Positions 1-5,772 of a stretch of DNA of 7,109 nt are shown here, piece by piece. The notes below the pieces were generated by a model that worked only from the letters and a program-made list of their open reading frames with translations, was not told where the DNA came from and searched no databases. Each line of letters opens with the position of its first letter. Position 1 is the first letter of the stretch. Source of the DNA: an uncultured Oscillospiraceae bacterium (GTDB lineage: Bacteria; Bacillota; Clostridia; Oscillospirales; Acutalibacteraceae); the NCBI GenBank assembly GCA_900553525.1, contig USDZ01000089.1:1-7109 (forward strand), written 5' to 3'. Both the position numbers and the translations under genes were made by a program.

Positions 1-4
1 TGGT

Positions 5-22
5 TTGGGACACCTGTCCCAA
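5..22. promoter_or_regulatory. Perfect inverted repeat upstream of cysteine synthase
   Basis: Two 8-base arms (TTGGGACA and TGTCCCAA) are separated by CC and end 25 bases before the cysteine synthase start. The size and symmetry suit a dimeric repressor operator. It could also be a transcript hairpin in the leader or part of an upstream gene, since all three forward frames are open across it. No T-run follows, so an intrinsic terminator is unlikely. I do not recognise the binding protein. Confidence 0.4.
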
Positions 23-47
23 GACGTTTTGGAAGGAAGGACCGCCT

Positions 48-980
48 ATGCCGCCGATTCCCCGCTCCCTGACCGAACTCATCGGCAATACCCCCCTGCT
101 CGAACCGGCCCGCTATAACCAGAGGGAGGGCTGCACTGCACGTCTGCTGCTCAAGCTGGAATGCTTCAATCCTCTGCGTTCCTCCAAGGATCGGGTCGCA
201 CTGGCGCTGGTGGAGGACGCCGAGCGCCGGGGCCTGCTGTCTCCCGGCGGCACCATCATCGAGCCGACGAGCGGCAGCGCGGGGATCGGTCTGGCGTTTG
301 TGGGGGCTGCCAAAGGCTACCGGGTCGTTCTGACCATGCCGGACAATGTGAATCTGGAACGGCGCAACCTGCTGCGCGCTTTGGGCGCCGAATTGGTGCT
401 GACACCGGCGCGGCTCGGGATGCAGGGCGCCATCGACAAGGCGGACGGCCTGGCAAAAGAGCGGCCCGGCGCTTATCTGCCGGACCAATTTCGCAACCCG
501 GCGAATCCCGAGGCACACCGTCAGACAACCGCTCAGGAAATTCTGAGGGACACCGAAGGCCAGGTGGATATTTTCGTGGCCGGGGTGGGTACGGGCGGCA
601 CCCTCACCGGCGTGGGAGAGGTCCTGAAAGCTCACAATCCCGCCGTCCGGGTTGTGGCGGTGGAACCGGCGGATTCGCCGGTCCTCTCGGGCGGCAAATC
701 GGGTCCCCATGGTCTGGCGGGTCTCGGCGCGGGATTCCGCCCGCCCGTCCTCAACACCGAGGTGTACGACGAGGTGATCCCTGTGCGCAGCGACGAAGCC
801 TATGGGGCCTGCCGAAAAATCGCCGGGGATGAGGCCCTGCTGCTGGGCATGTCCTCCGGCGCAGCCCTTTTTGCCGCAACGGCGCTCGCCCGGCGGGCCG
901 AAAACCGGGGAAAAACCATCGTGGCCGTGATGCCGGACACGGGCGAGCGGTATCTCTCGACCAATTTATTCTGGGACTAA
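48..980 (+). CDS. cysK: Cysteine synthase (O-acetylserine sulfhydrylase, CysK type)
   Basis: A PLP-dependent fold-type II enzyme of the cytosol that joins sulfide to O-acetylserine to make L-cysteine. The 310-residue length is normal for the family. Landmarks run in order: the LTELIGNTPLL opening (8-18), the Schiff-base lysine K47 in SSKDR, the substrate loop TSGSAG (74-79), the phosphate-binding loop GTGGTLTG (181-188), SSGAA (269-273) and PDTGERYLST (296-305). The substrate loop is usually TSGNTG; here Asn is Ser and Thr is Ala, each explained by one base change. ATG 48 is chosen because GGAAGGAAGGA lies 6 bases upstream and the protein begins like its family, although the frame stays open to the window edge. 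No serine acetyltransferase gene is adjacent. The fold and family are secure. CysK versus CysM and the exact sulfur donor are less so because of the loop changes. Confidence 0.93.
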   Translation: MPPIPRSLTELIGNTPLLEPARYNQREGCTARLLLKLECFNPLRSSKDRVALALVEDAERRGLLSPGGTIIEPTSGSAGIGLAFVGAAKGYRVVLTMPDNVNLERRNLLRALGAELVLTPARLGMQGAIDKADGLAKERPGAYLPDQFRNPANPEAHRQTTAQEILRDTEGQVDIFVAGVGTGGTLTGVGEVLKAHNPAVRVVAVEPADSPVLSGGKSGPHGLAGLGAGFRPPVLNTEVYDEVIPVRSDEAYGACRKIAGDEALLLGMSSGAALFAATALARRAENRGKTIVAVMPDTGERYLSTNLFWD

Positions 981-982
981 AA

Positions 983-1010
983 GGGGATGGGGCTTTGAGG
1001 CCCCATCCCC
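983..1010 (+). terminator. GC-rich hairpin right after cysK
   Basis: The arms at 983-993 and 1000-1010 pair perfectly over 11 bases around a 6-base loop, starting two bases after the cysK stop codon. No T-run follows on the + strand, so it is not a textbook intrinsic terminator. It may stabilise the 3' end or act with the hairpins downstream. On the - strand the stem is followed by only four T. Confidence 0.4.
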
Positions 1011-1013
1011 CTG

Positions 1014-1083
1014 CAAAAAGCCTTGCGGGCCATCCATCGCGGCCCGCATGCCGCGTCCTATAGGACGCGGCACCGCCTTTTTG
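1014..1083 (+). repeat. Structured intergenic element, full copy
   Basis: A closing stem CAAAAAG (1014-1020)/CTTTTTG (1077-1083) encloses two hairpins. The first has arms TGCGGGCC (1024-1031) and GGCCCGCA (1041-1048). The second is a 24-base perfect palindrome at 1049-1072. Its first 38 bases (1015-1052) recur at 1128-1165. The T5 at 1078-1082 could let it terminate cysK transcription. It resembles dispersed, palindromic intergenic elements, but whether it recurs elsewhere in the genome cannot be seen here. Confidence 0.5.
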
Positions 1084-1127
1084 TTTCCCCGCAGCGAGGC
1101 GGCGGTCAATTCGACCCCTCACCCCCA

Positions 1128-1165
1128 AAAAAGCCTTGCGGGCCATCAAGCGCGGCCCGCATGCC
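1128..1165 (+). repeat. Second, partial copy of the 38-bp element
   Basis: It matches 1015-1052 at 36 of 38 bases; both differences fall in the hairpin loop, while the arms TGCGGGCC (1137-1144) and GGCCCGCA (1154-1161) are intact. The 24-base palindrome that follows the first copy is missing. A different hairpin, CCCAGGC-CGTT-GCCTGGG (1176-1193), lies just downstream. Confidence 0.6.
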
Positions 1166-1212
1166 AGACGCGTGCCCCAGGCCGTTGCCTGGGCGGGCTG
1201 ACAGCACACCAT

Positions 1213-1248
1213 AAAAAGAGGCGGAGCGTATGGCGCTCCGCCTCTTTT
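1213..1248. terminator. Bidirectional intrinsic terminator
   Basis: The arms at 1214-1228 and 1234-1248 pair perfectly over 15 bases around a 5-base loop. The stem base is A-rich on the left and T-rich on the right, so both strands get a GC-rich hairpin followed by a T-run. It lies between two converging genes, cysK and the phosphodiesterase, and is 42 bases past the stop codon of the latter. It probably ends transcription from both sides. Confidence 0.85.
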
Positions 1249-1289
1249 AGAGATGATATACCGTTATCCCTGTTCCGGGATACAGACCT

Positions 1290-3080
1290 TTACGCCCTTT
1301 TCTTTCTGGAAAACCGGAACAGAACCAGGACAGCCGCCATCCCAATTCCCATCGCGGCAAACAGAGCCTGGGTGTCTACACCGGTGTCCGGAGAATCCGT
1401 CACGTCGGATGACGATCCCCCTTGGGGGTCGTCCGGATCGGTCGGCTGAGGCTCCTCTTCGCCGAAGAGGCCCGCCGCCGTCACGTCTTGATAATCCAGA
1501 AGCTCTTTATTCTGCGAAAAGCTGGAAAAATCGGTGGTGACGCAGTCCACGCCCTTAAGATGCAGACTCGCAATGTCGCTCATCGAGTTCACCGTCCAGT
1601 TCTGGAACAGGAGGCCCCGATGGCGGCCCGCCTCGATCATGTCCGCGCTGAAATCCCCATAGCCGTAATCCGGGGTGGCGGCCGAAGCGCCAACCGCCTT
1701 CATCAGCGCGACCAAATTGCTTTCCATGCTTTTGCCGCTGTCATAGGTTCCGGACGCCAGACGCCCCGTCCCCAGATACGGCGCGTACTTCCGGACCAGT
1801 TTCAGCGCGCTGTCGCTGAAGCTGATGACGAACACCTGGTCCTCGACGCCCATTTCCTCGATCAGTTCCACTGTCTTTTGCACAACGGTTTCGCTGCCAT
1901 CCTTCAGTTCCACGTACCCCACTACCGACGGATTGTCTTTGAGGATCTGGAAATACCACTCCATTTTGCAGAACTGCGACTCCCGATACTCCCCCACCGG
2001 CTTTAAGGTGAACTGGCTGAGTTCTTCCCAGGTAAAGCTGGAAATCGCCCCAGCCGCCGACTCGTCGGTGGTGTAGCCGTTCACCGAACCGTTGTGGTTG
2101 GAGACCAGCACACCGTCCTTGGTGATATTCACGTCGCACTCGATGGCGTCGGCTCCCGCTTCGACAGCTTCCAGATACCCTTCTTTGGAGTTCTCCGGCG
2201 CCTTGTTGGGCAGGCCGCGGTGTCCCACGATAAAGGTCTTGCGGATGCAGACGGTATCCGACTCCTTCACCATTTCATACAGGGCATACGCCTCGGCAAA
2301 GTCTTTCACCGTCACCCCGTTCGCCCCGCAGTCCACTGCGGCGCGGACGTTGTGTTCATCGGTACCTTTACCGGAATCCAGCCATGCGGCGATCCCGCGA
2401 AGCTGCAGGTATTCCGCCGCCGCCCGGTCGAGCGCGTCGTTCGGCTGAAGGATCGCGATCGTCGCGCCGCCCGTATGGGTATCGCGGGCAACCTTCGCCA
2501 CGGTGTTTTCCTCCGTGATCTCTCCGGCCAGATACGCATACCGCAGCGCGCTGTTGGTCTCCCACGCCGCCGCGAGCGCCTCGGTCTGACCCGAAGCCAG
2601 GATGCCGTCGTATTCCCCATTCTCCGCCATATAGGATGCGAACGCCTCCGCCGTCTCGGTATCCGCGGTCTCAAACAGCGGCAGCACCTTGCCGCCGCAG
2701 GCGTCCAGGATCTCCGCCATCGTGTAGGAGGTGTTGTCCACCTTCACGTTCAGGTCCTTGTCCGCCAGGGCAAACCAGGCGACCTGGGTGCGCTTTCCAT
2801 CCGTGTCCAACGCGTCCAGTTTGGCCTTGGAGTCGATTTTCTGGACAACCGTCGGCGCCGAGACGATCCCCGTTTCGGCCGCATACAGATCCTTCACGGA
2901 TTCCGAGACGTCCGGCAGAGGGGCGGAGGTTTCGCCCGTCTGAGAGGCCGATTCCCCTTGCACCCGTATGGCATCCCCGTCCAGCCCCAGTCCCGTCAAG
3001 ATCAACGCGGCGGCAAACAGGATTCCCAACCCTCTTCGGAATCCGGCGCCTCCCGGCCTTCTCCCTGTTTTGGTTTCCAT
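1290..3080 (-). CDS. Exported, sortase-anchored glycerophosphodiester phosphodiesterase
   Basis: The enzyme family hydrolyses glycerophosphodiesters to glycerol-3-phosphate and an alcohol; here it would act outside the cell. In the 596-residue product, residues 17-33 are a hydrophobic signal or anchor segment after a basic N-terminus. The GDPD barrel (about 282-525) shows HRG (287-289), APEN (294-297), ECD (314-316), H329, VELK (390-393), NWTVN (494-498) and TTD (515-517). The usual HD after the third motif is HN (H329-N330). Residues about 70-275 look like a decayed second barrel. The C-terminus has an acidic, proline-rich linker, SPDTG (563-567), a hydrophobic helix (572-588) and an RKKRA tail, which is a sortase signal. 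Start 3080 is preferred over the longer frame from 3281 because AAAGGAGAGG lies just upstream and a consensus promoter falls inside the longer version. The physiological substrate is unknown; wall or lipoteichoic acid glycerophosphate, or host lipid headgroups, are possibilities. Confidence 0.88.
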   Translation of the reverse strand: METKTGRRPGGAGFRRGLGILFAAALILTGLGLDGDAIRVQGESASQTGETSAPLPDVSESVKDLYAAETGIVSAPTVVQKIDSKAKLDALDTDGKRTQVAWFALADKDLNVKVDNTSYTMAEILDACGGKVLPLFETADTETAEAFASYMAENGEYDGILASGQTEALAAAWETNSALRYAYLAGEITEENTVAKVARDTHTGGATIAILQPNDALDRAAAEYLQLRGIAAWLDSGKGTDEHNVRAAVDCGANGVTVKDFAEAYALYEMVKESDTVCIRKTFIVGHRGLPNKAPENSKEGYLEAVEAGADAIECDVNITKDGVLVSNHNGSVNGYTTDESAAGAISSFTWEELSQFTLKPVGEYRESQFCKMEWYFQILKDNPSVVGYVELKDGSETVVQKTVELIEEMGVEDQVFVISFSDSALKLVRKYAPYLGTGRLASGTYDSGKSMESNLVALMKAVGASAATPDYGYGDFSADMIEAGRHRGLLFQNWTVNSMSDIASLHLKGVDCVTTDFSSFSQNKELLDYQDVTAAGLFGEEEPQPTDPDDPQGGSSSDVTDSPDTGVDTQALFAAMGIGMAAVLVLFRFSRKKRA

Positions 3081-3146
3081 GCCCGCATCCTCTCCTTTGT
3101 CCGCCCGGCGCCTTCCATCCGGCCGTCGGTTTTCTTTTGATATGGT

Positions 3147-3175
3147 ATTATATAAAAAACCCGACATTTTGTCAA
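3147..3175 (-). promoter_or_regulatory. Consensus sigma-A promoter of the phosphodiesterase gene
   Basis: On the - strand, TTGACA (3175-3170) and TATAAT (3152-3147) are separated by exactly 17 bases, matching the consensus fully. Transcription should begin near 3140, giving a leader of about 60 bases before the start codon at 3080. A perfect consensus suggests strong expression unless repressed. Confidence 0.88.
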
Positions 3176-3496
3176 AGGCATTTGGCCATAAAGTTAGAAA
3201 TAGGTTAAAATTCTGTAAAATAAGGAACCAGATAAGAGGAGCCCCATCCGGCCCACACGGCAATTCCAGCATCACAGCCACCGCAGGCTTTCACTATTCC
3301 GACGGCTTTTCAACCCATGGTTGAGACAGAACGGCTCCATCTCCCTCATCCTCCCCGGCATCCGGTCGGCGTTTTGATTATGCACCGGCGTGGGAGCTCC
3401 AATGGAATCGGTGTCCACGTTACTGGATTCCAGCACGGCTTGAAAAAGAACGGCTCCCATTTCAACCGCCGCTTGCTGTATCCGCGCCGCCATTCA
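3176..3496. other. Divergent intergenic region, no convincing gene
   Basis: This lies between the promoter of the phosphodiesterase gene and that of the XRE regulator. A 73-codon - strand frame (3272-3493) and a 61-codon + strand frame (3317-3502) are both open, but neither has a ribosome binding site or recognisable protein motif. An imperfect direct repeat is present: positions 3321-3337 and 3440-3456 agree at 15 of 17 bases. The stretch may be the remnant of an older gene. Confidence 0.45.
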
Positions 3497-3505
3497 TGCT
3501 AAAAT
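3497..3505 (+). promoter_or_regulatory. Extended -10 promoter candidate for the XRE regulator
   Basis: TGCTAAAAT reads as an extended -10 (TG, one base, TAAAAT). No good -35 box lies at 16-18 bases; the nearest, TTGCTG at 3473-3478, is 21 bases away. This would start transcription near 3512, giving a leader of about 78 bases that contains a weak CAAAAGA/TCTTTTG inverted repeat (3514-3520 and 3535-3541). Confidence 0.5.
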
Positions 3506-3589
3506 GGAGACACCAAAAGAAAAAGGGGTGTGCGTCTTTTGTTTGGAAGGAAGCGAAGCGGTCCCAAAAATTGGCAGGAGGAGAGCAGT

Positions 3590-4447
3590 ATGTTGGATAT
3601 GAAACGAGTGGGTATACGGATTTCCAAATTGAGAAAATCGGCCGGAATGACACAGATGGAAATGGCGGATCGGCTGGGGATCAGTTTTCAGGCAATCTCC
3701 AATTGGGAGAGAGGGGTCAGCATGCCGGACATTGCCAAACTCGGCGAATTATCGGCGCTGTTTGACGTTCCCATCGACGAGATTCTGGGCAATTCCCGGG
3801 TTGGCCATATGACCAAAAGCCTGTTGGAAAATCGGCCGATCTCGGGGATCGGTATGGAGGATATTCAAGAGATCGCCCCGATTTTACACGATGAACAGGT
3901 GGAAAATTTGATTGATCAGACGGATACGAACCGTCTGGACGCCGACAGCGTAGCTTCGGTCGCCCCATTTTTGAGCCAGGGCTTTCTCGACCGTTTTGCT
4001 CGAAACCTGTTTGCGGAAAAGTCGTCGCTATGCGCCATTGTGGCCATTGCGCCGTTTGTCAGCACCTCCGTACTGGATGAAATCGCCGCGGAAGCGGTCG
4101 AACCATCCGGCGACTTGGGACAGCTGGCGTGCATTGCCCCTTTTCTCAGCGGCTGTTTGCTGGACCGTATGGCCGACATAGCGTATGAGAAAACCCGTAA
4201 TTTCGCGTCTTTCGCCCCGTTGGCGCCCTTTCTAAACGCGGAAAAAATCGATCAATACGCCGACATAGCGTATCGTGAAAATGGGATCCCGGCGATTGTG
4301 CCTCTGGCCCCGTTTATCAGCACGGAGGCGCTCAACCGCATGGCGAAAGACGCGCTGGAAAAAGACGGAGTGGCCGGATTGGCCCCGATCATGCCCTTCA
4401 TCGACAGCAAAATCGTGGAAGATTTTATTCTGAACAACCGCGTATAA
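3590..4447 (+). CDS. XRE-family regulator with C-terminal APF-type helical repeats
   Basis: A 285-residue cytoplasmic protein. Residues 7-67 form a Cro/C1-type helix-turn-helix (RISKLRKSAGMTQMEMADRL, then the recognition helix in SFQAISNWERG). After a linker come about seven tandem 28-29-residue units: 92-120, 121-149, 150-178, 179-207, 208-235, 236-263 and a short last one, 264-285. The shared pattern is hydrophobic-AP(F)-hydrophobic-S, then a LDRMA-like helix, then a variable acidic/basic turn, which suggests an alpha-helical solenoid like HEAT repeats. ATG 3590 is chosen because AGGAGG (3576-3581) lies 8 bases upstream; an in-frame ATG at 3530 lacks such a site. The DNA-binding part is clear. 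The repeat domain is not one I can name and probably binds a protein or ligand that controls DNA binding. The gene stands alone and its targets are unknown. Confidence 0.85.
   Translation: MLDMKRVGIRISKLRKSAGMTQMEMADRLGISFQAISNWERGVSMPDIAKLGELSALFDVPIDEILGNSRVGHMTKSLLENRPISGIGMEDIQEIAPILHDEQVENLIDQTDTNRLDADSVASVAPFLSQGFLDRFARNLFAEKSSLCAIVAIAPFVSTSVLDEIAAEAVEPSGDLGQLACIAPFLSGCLLDRMADIAYEKTRNFASFAPLAPFLNAEKIDQYADIAYRENGIPAIVPLAPFISTEALNRMAKDALEKDGVAGLAPIMPFIDSKIVEDFILNNRV
4172..4273 (+). repeat. Near-identical DNA of two tandem protein repeats
   Basis: The 15-base run GCCGACATAGCGTAT occurs at 4172-4186 and again at 4259-4273, exactly 87 bases (29 codons) apart. It encodes ADIAY in repeat units three and four of the regulator. 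Identity at DNA level, including codon choice, suggests that these two units arose by a fairly recent duplication or were kept alike by recombination. Confidence 0.7.
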
Positions 4448-4453
4448 CCCATC

Positions 4454-4485
4454 CTGCTCCGGCCCATGCCAAAAGGCCGGAGCAG
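4454..4485 (+). terminator. Hairpin after the XRE regulator
   Basis: The arms CTGCTCCGGCC (4454-4464) and GGCCGGAGCAG (4475-4485) are perfectly complementary around a 10-base loop, starting 6 bases after the stop codon. No T-run follows on either strand, so termination would need a factor, or the hairpin may only protect the transcript end. A 14-base palindrome, CTCCGCCGGCGGAG, follows at 4496-4509. Confidence 0.45.
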
Positions 4486-4710
4486 CCGCGCGGCGCTCCG
4501 CCGGCGGAGACGGAAAAAGAGGGAATGCTGGCCGCCCGCCGGCAGCGGAAGAATTCGATCCGAAGGCTTATGCGGAGGATTGCGCCGCCATAATGGGAGG
4601 ATTTACAACATCGTTTTTGCGGAAATTCTTTTTTGCCTTTCATCTCCATTAAAAACGGCTTGATTCCTTTTTGGGGCGGTTTTATTTTTGGGGAATTGAT
4701 AAATTGGTCG

Positions 4711-4739
4711 TTGTGTGGCCATTTTAACGGTCATACAAT
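4711..4739 (+). promoter_or_regulatory. Possible weak promoter in the AT-rich region
   Basis: TTGTGT (4711-4716) and TACAAT (4734-4739) are 17 bases apart. The spacing is ideal and the -10 box good, but the -35 box matches only moderately, and AT-rich DNA yields such pairs by chance. No gene begins soon after it, so it could drive a longer leader or a small RNA, or be meaningless. Confidence 0.3.
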
Positions 4740-4875
4740 GGCAATACACCATATAGAACCGCAGCCTAGAAGGAAAAATTTACACGGATATAGGCCCGCG
4801 GTACAATCCATATGGTTGCCTATGATTTTATTTTAAGATATCTATTTTAACAAAAACATTGCATTTATATTGTTT

Positions 4876-4902
4876 AATTGTTCCAATTATTTATAATAAT
4901 TG
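4876..4902. promoter_or_regulatory. Overlapping inverted repeats, possible operator
   Basis: AATTG-TTC-CAATT (4876-4888) shares its right arm with CAATTATT-TAT-AATAATTG (4884-4902). Three alternating half-sites therefore sit about 50 bases upstream of the -35 box at 4955. Such an arrangement could bind a dimeric regulator cooperatively. In AT-rich DNA, short symmetric repeats also arise by chance. Confidence 0.35.
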
Positions 4903-4954
4903 TCGAGATTATTCCAAATACTGAGTATATTGTATTTTGTATAAAAAATAAATA

Positions 4955-4983
4955 TTGACTAGATTATTTGTTTTTTGTACAAT
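4955..4983 (+). promoter_or_regulatory. Strong sigma-A promoter for the membrane protein gene
   Basis: TTGACT (4955-4960) and TACAAT (4978-4983) are separated by exactly 17 bases, each one base off the consensus. Transcription should begin near 4990, leaving a leader of about 100 bases before the gene at 5093. This leader holds a TTTAACAC...ATATATGG motif, a short GC-rich stretch and a three-codon minicistron. Confidence 0.8.
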
Positions 4984-5069
4984 AACATTGTGTATATTTT
5001 TTATTTTTGAATTTTAACACGGATATATATGGCGGCGCGCGGCGAATTTTCCCGGGTCAAATTGAGGAC

Positions 5070-5081
5070 ATGACGCGATAG
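5070..5081 (+). other. Three-codon upstream minicistron (Met-Thr-Arg-stop)
   Basis: ATG ACG CGA TAG lies 12 bases ahead of the next start codon and follows a GAGG. Its first three codons repeat the start of the following gene: the 10-base run CATGACGCGA occurs at 5069-5078 and 5092-5101. It may be a slipped duplication of the start region, a leader affecting translation, or coincidence. Confidence 0.35.
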
Positions 5082-5092
5082 GAGAGAGGGTC

Positions 5093-5578
5093 ATGACGCG
5101 AAAAAGGATCGTTCTGAACTCCTTGTGGTGGTTGGCAATCCTGCTCACCGTTTTGATTTCCGTCGGCACTTCTTATGAAAAAAGAAGCTTTCTTGAATTG
5201 ACCTCGCAAGAAATGGCTTGGCCAACCCACGACGATCTCATCATCTCCTATAAGGACGTCACCATTCATTGGGGGAGTGCACGGGTATACGGAAACTATG
5301 CCGGACTATTCACTGCCCCAAAACGCAGCTGGTATTTTGGCAAAATCGACCCGGAACTTGAACCCATCGTTATCACCGTCCCCGAGGAGGTCGTCCTCAA
5401 GGTCTATCCTTATGACGCATCGGAAAAGTCTGTACTGCTGGAATTCCAAAAGTATAAAGGGATCAAGCGCACCTATCGGCTCAATGGATTCGCGGACTTT
5501 CAAAAACATTGCGACGTCCTGTATGAGATGACCGGCAACGACGTGTTTTTGACGGAAGAGGCCTCCGATCCGGCGTAG
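5093..5578 (+). CDS. Hypothetical single-pass membrane or exported protein
   Basis: A 161-residue protein that I do not recognise. A basic N-terminus (MTRKR) is followed by one hydrophobic helix (about 7-25), so it is either anchored with its C-terminal part outside or secreted. The remaining 135 residues are soluble in character, with alternating beta-like segments (ISYKDVTIHW, IVITVPEEVVLKVYPY, SVLLEFQKYK, RTYRL) and a final helix (about 133-147). The pattern is compatible with a small beta-barrel ending in a helix, such as a PH-like fold, but that is a guess. ATG 5093 follows TAGGAG (5079-5084) at a good distance. The gene has its own strong promoter at 4955-4983. No clear terminator follows; the next gene, also a membrane protein, begins 195 bases later. 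Its base composition is lower in GC than cysK. Confidence 0.75.
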   Translation: MTRKRIVLNSLWWLAILLTVLISVGTSYEKRSFLELTSQEMAWPTHDDLIISYKDVTIHWGSARVYGNYAGLFTAPKRSWYFGKIDPELEPIVITVPEEVVLKVYPYDASEKSVLLEFQKYKGIKRTYRLNGFADFQKHCDVLYEMTGNDVFLTEEASDPA

Positions 5579-5733
5579 CGCATGACCAGGCGGCATATCG
5601 GGCATATGTCTCATACCGTTACAGCGGTCACGATGATATCGATTGCTTTCGCCTTGTCCCCGCCAGGAATTGTCGGTCAACACCGGAGGGCTACCGATTG
5701 CCGTGGACACTTTGAGTATGAATTTAATTGGAG

Positions 5734-5752
5734 TTTAACACCATATATATGG
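5734..5752. promoter_or_regulatory. TTTAACAC...ATATATGG motif with a 12-base palindrome
   Basis: This stretch nearly repeats 5013-5032 (a two-base GG at that site replaces one C here), and each copy lies just upstream of one of the two membrane protein genes. The right part, CCATATATATGG (5741-5752), is a perfect palindrome. Shorter relatives occur at 4744-4756 and 4779-4794. It could be a shared operator or an element of the transcript leaders. Confidence 0.35.
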
Positions 5753-5772
5753 ATGAAGGAGTGGCCATAACC

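Larger units (their letters stand above)
4510..5092. other. Long gene-poor region with an AT-rich core
   Basis: No convincing gene lies here. An open frame reaches a stop at 4650-4652 but has no start or binding site of its own, and a 67-codon frame from 4633 looks non-coding. From about 4600 to 5030 the DNA is much richer in A+T than its surroundings. It contains two promoter-like sites (4711-4739 and 4955-4983), overlapping inverted repeats at 4876-4902, and copies of a TTTA(A)CAC...ATATA motif. It may be a regulatory region for the membrane protein gene at 5093, or DNA of foreign origin. Confidence 0.6.

Noticed and set aside
1454..1470. CCTCTTCG-C-CGAAGAGG inverted repeat
   Set aside because: It lies inside the phosphodiesterase coding region and is explained by codons for Leu-Phe-Gly-Glu-Glu-Glu; no sign of a separate role.
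3081..3281. Longer N-terminus for the phosphodiesterase starting at 3281
   Set aside because: It would place a perfect TTGACA-17-TATAAT promoter inside the gene, has no ribosome binding site, and adds 67 residues ahead of a normal signal segment.
3272..3493. 73-codon - strand frame with a plausible-looking helical start
   Set aside because: It has no ribosome binding site or promoter and no recognised motif. A faint resemblance to the N-terminus of ISLre2-type transposases is too weak to call.
4485..4652. Open frame ending EEFDPKAYAEDCAAIMGGF..., possibly a frameshifted tail of the XRE regulator
   Set aside because: It is out of frame with the regulator, lies after a hairpin, lacks its own start, and its first half is low-complexity Ala/Gly/Arg.
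4633..4836. 67-codon + strand frame in the AT-rich region
   Set aside because: No ribosome binding site, no coherent membrane or domain pattern, and it overlaps promoter-like sequence.
5582..5770. 62-codon frame just after the 161-residue protein
   Set aside because: The ATG lacks a binding site, composition is not protein-like, and it overlaps the leader of the next gene.
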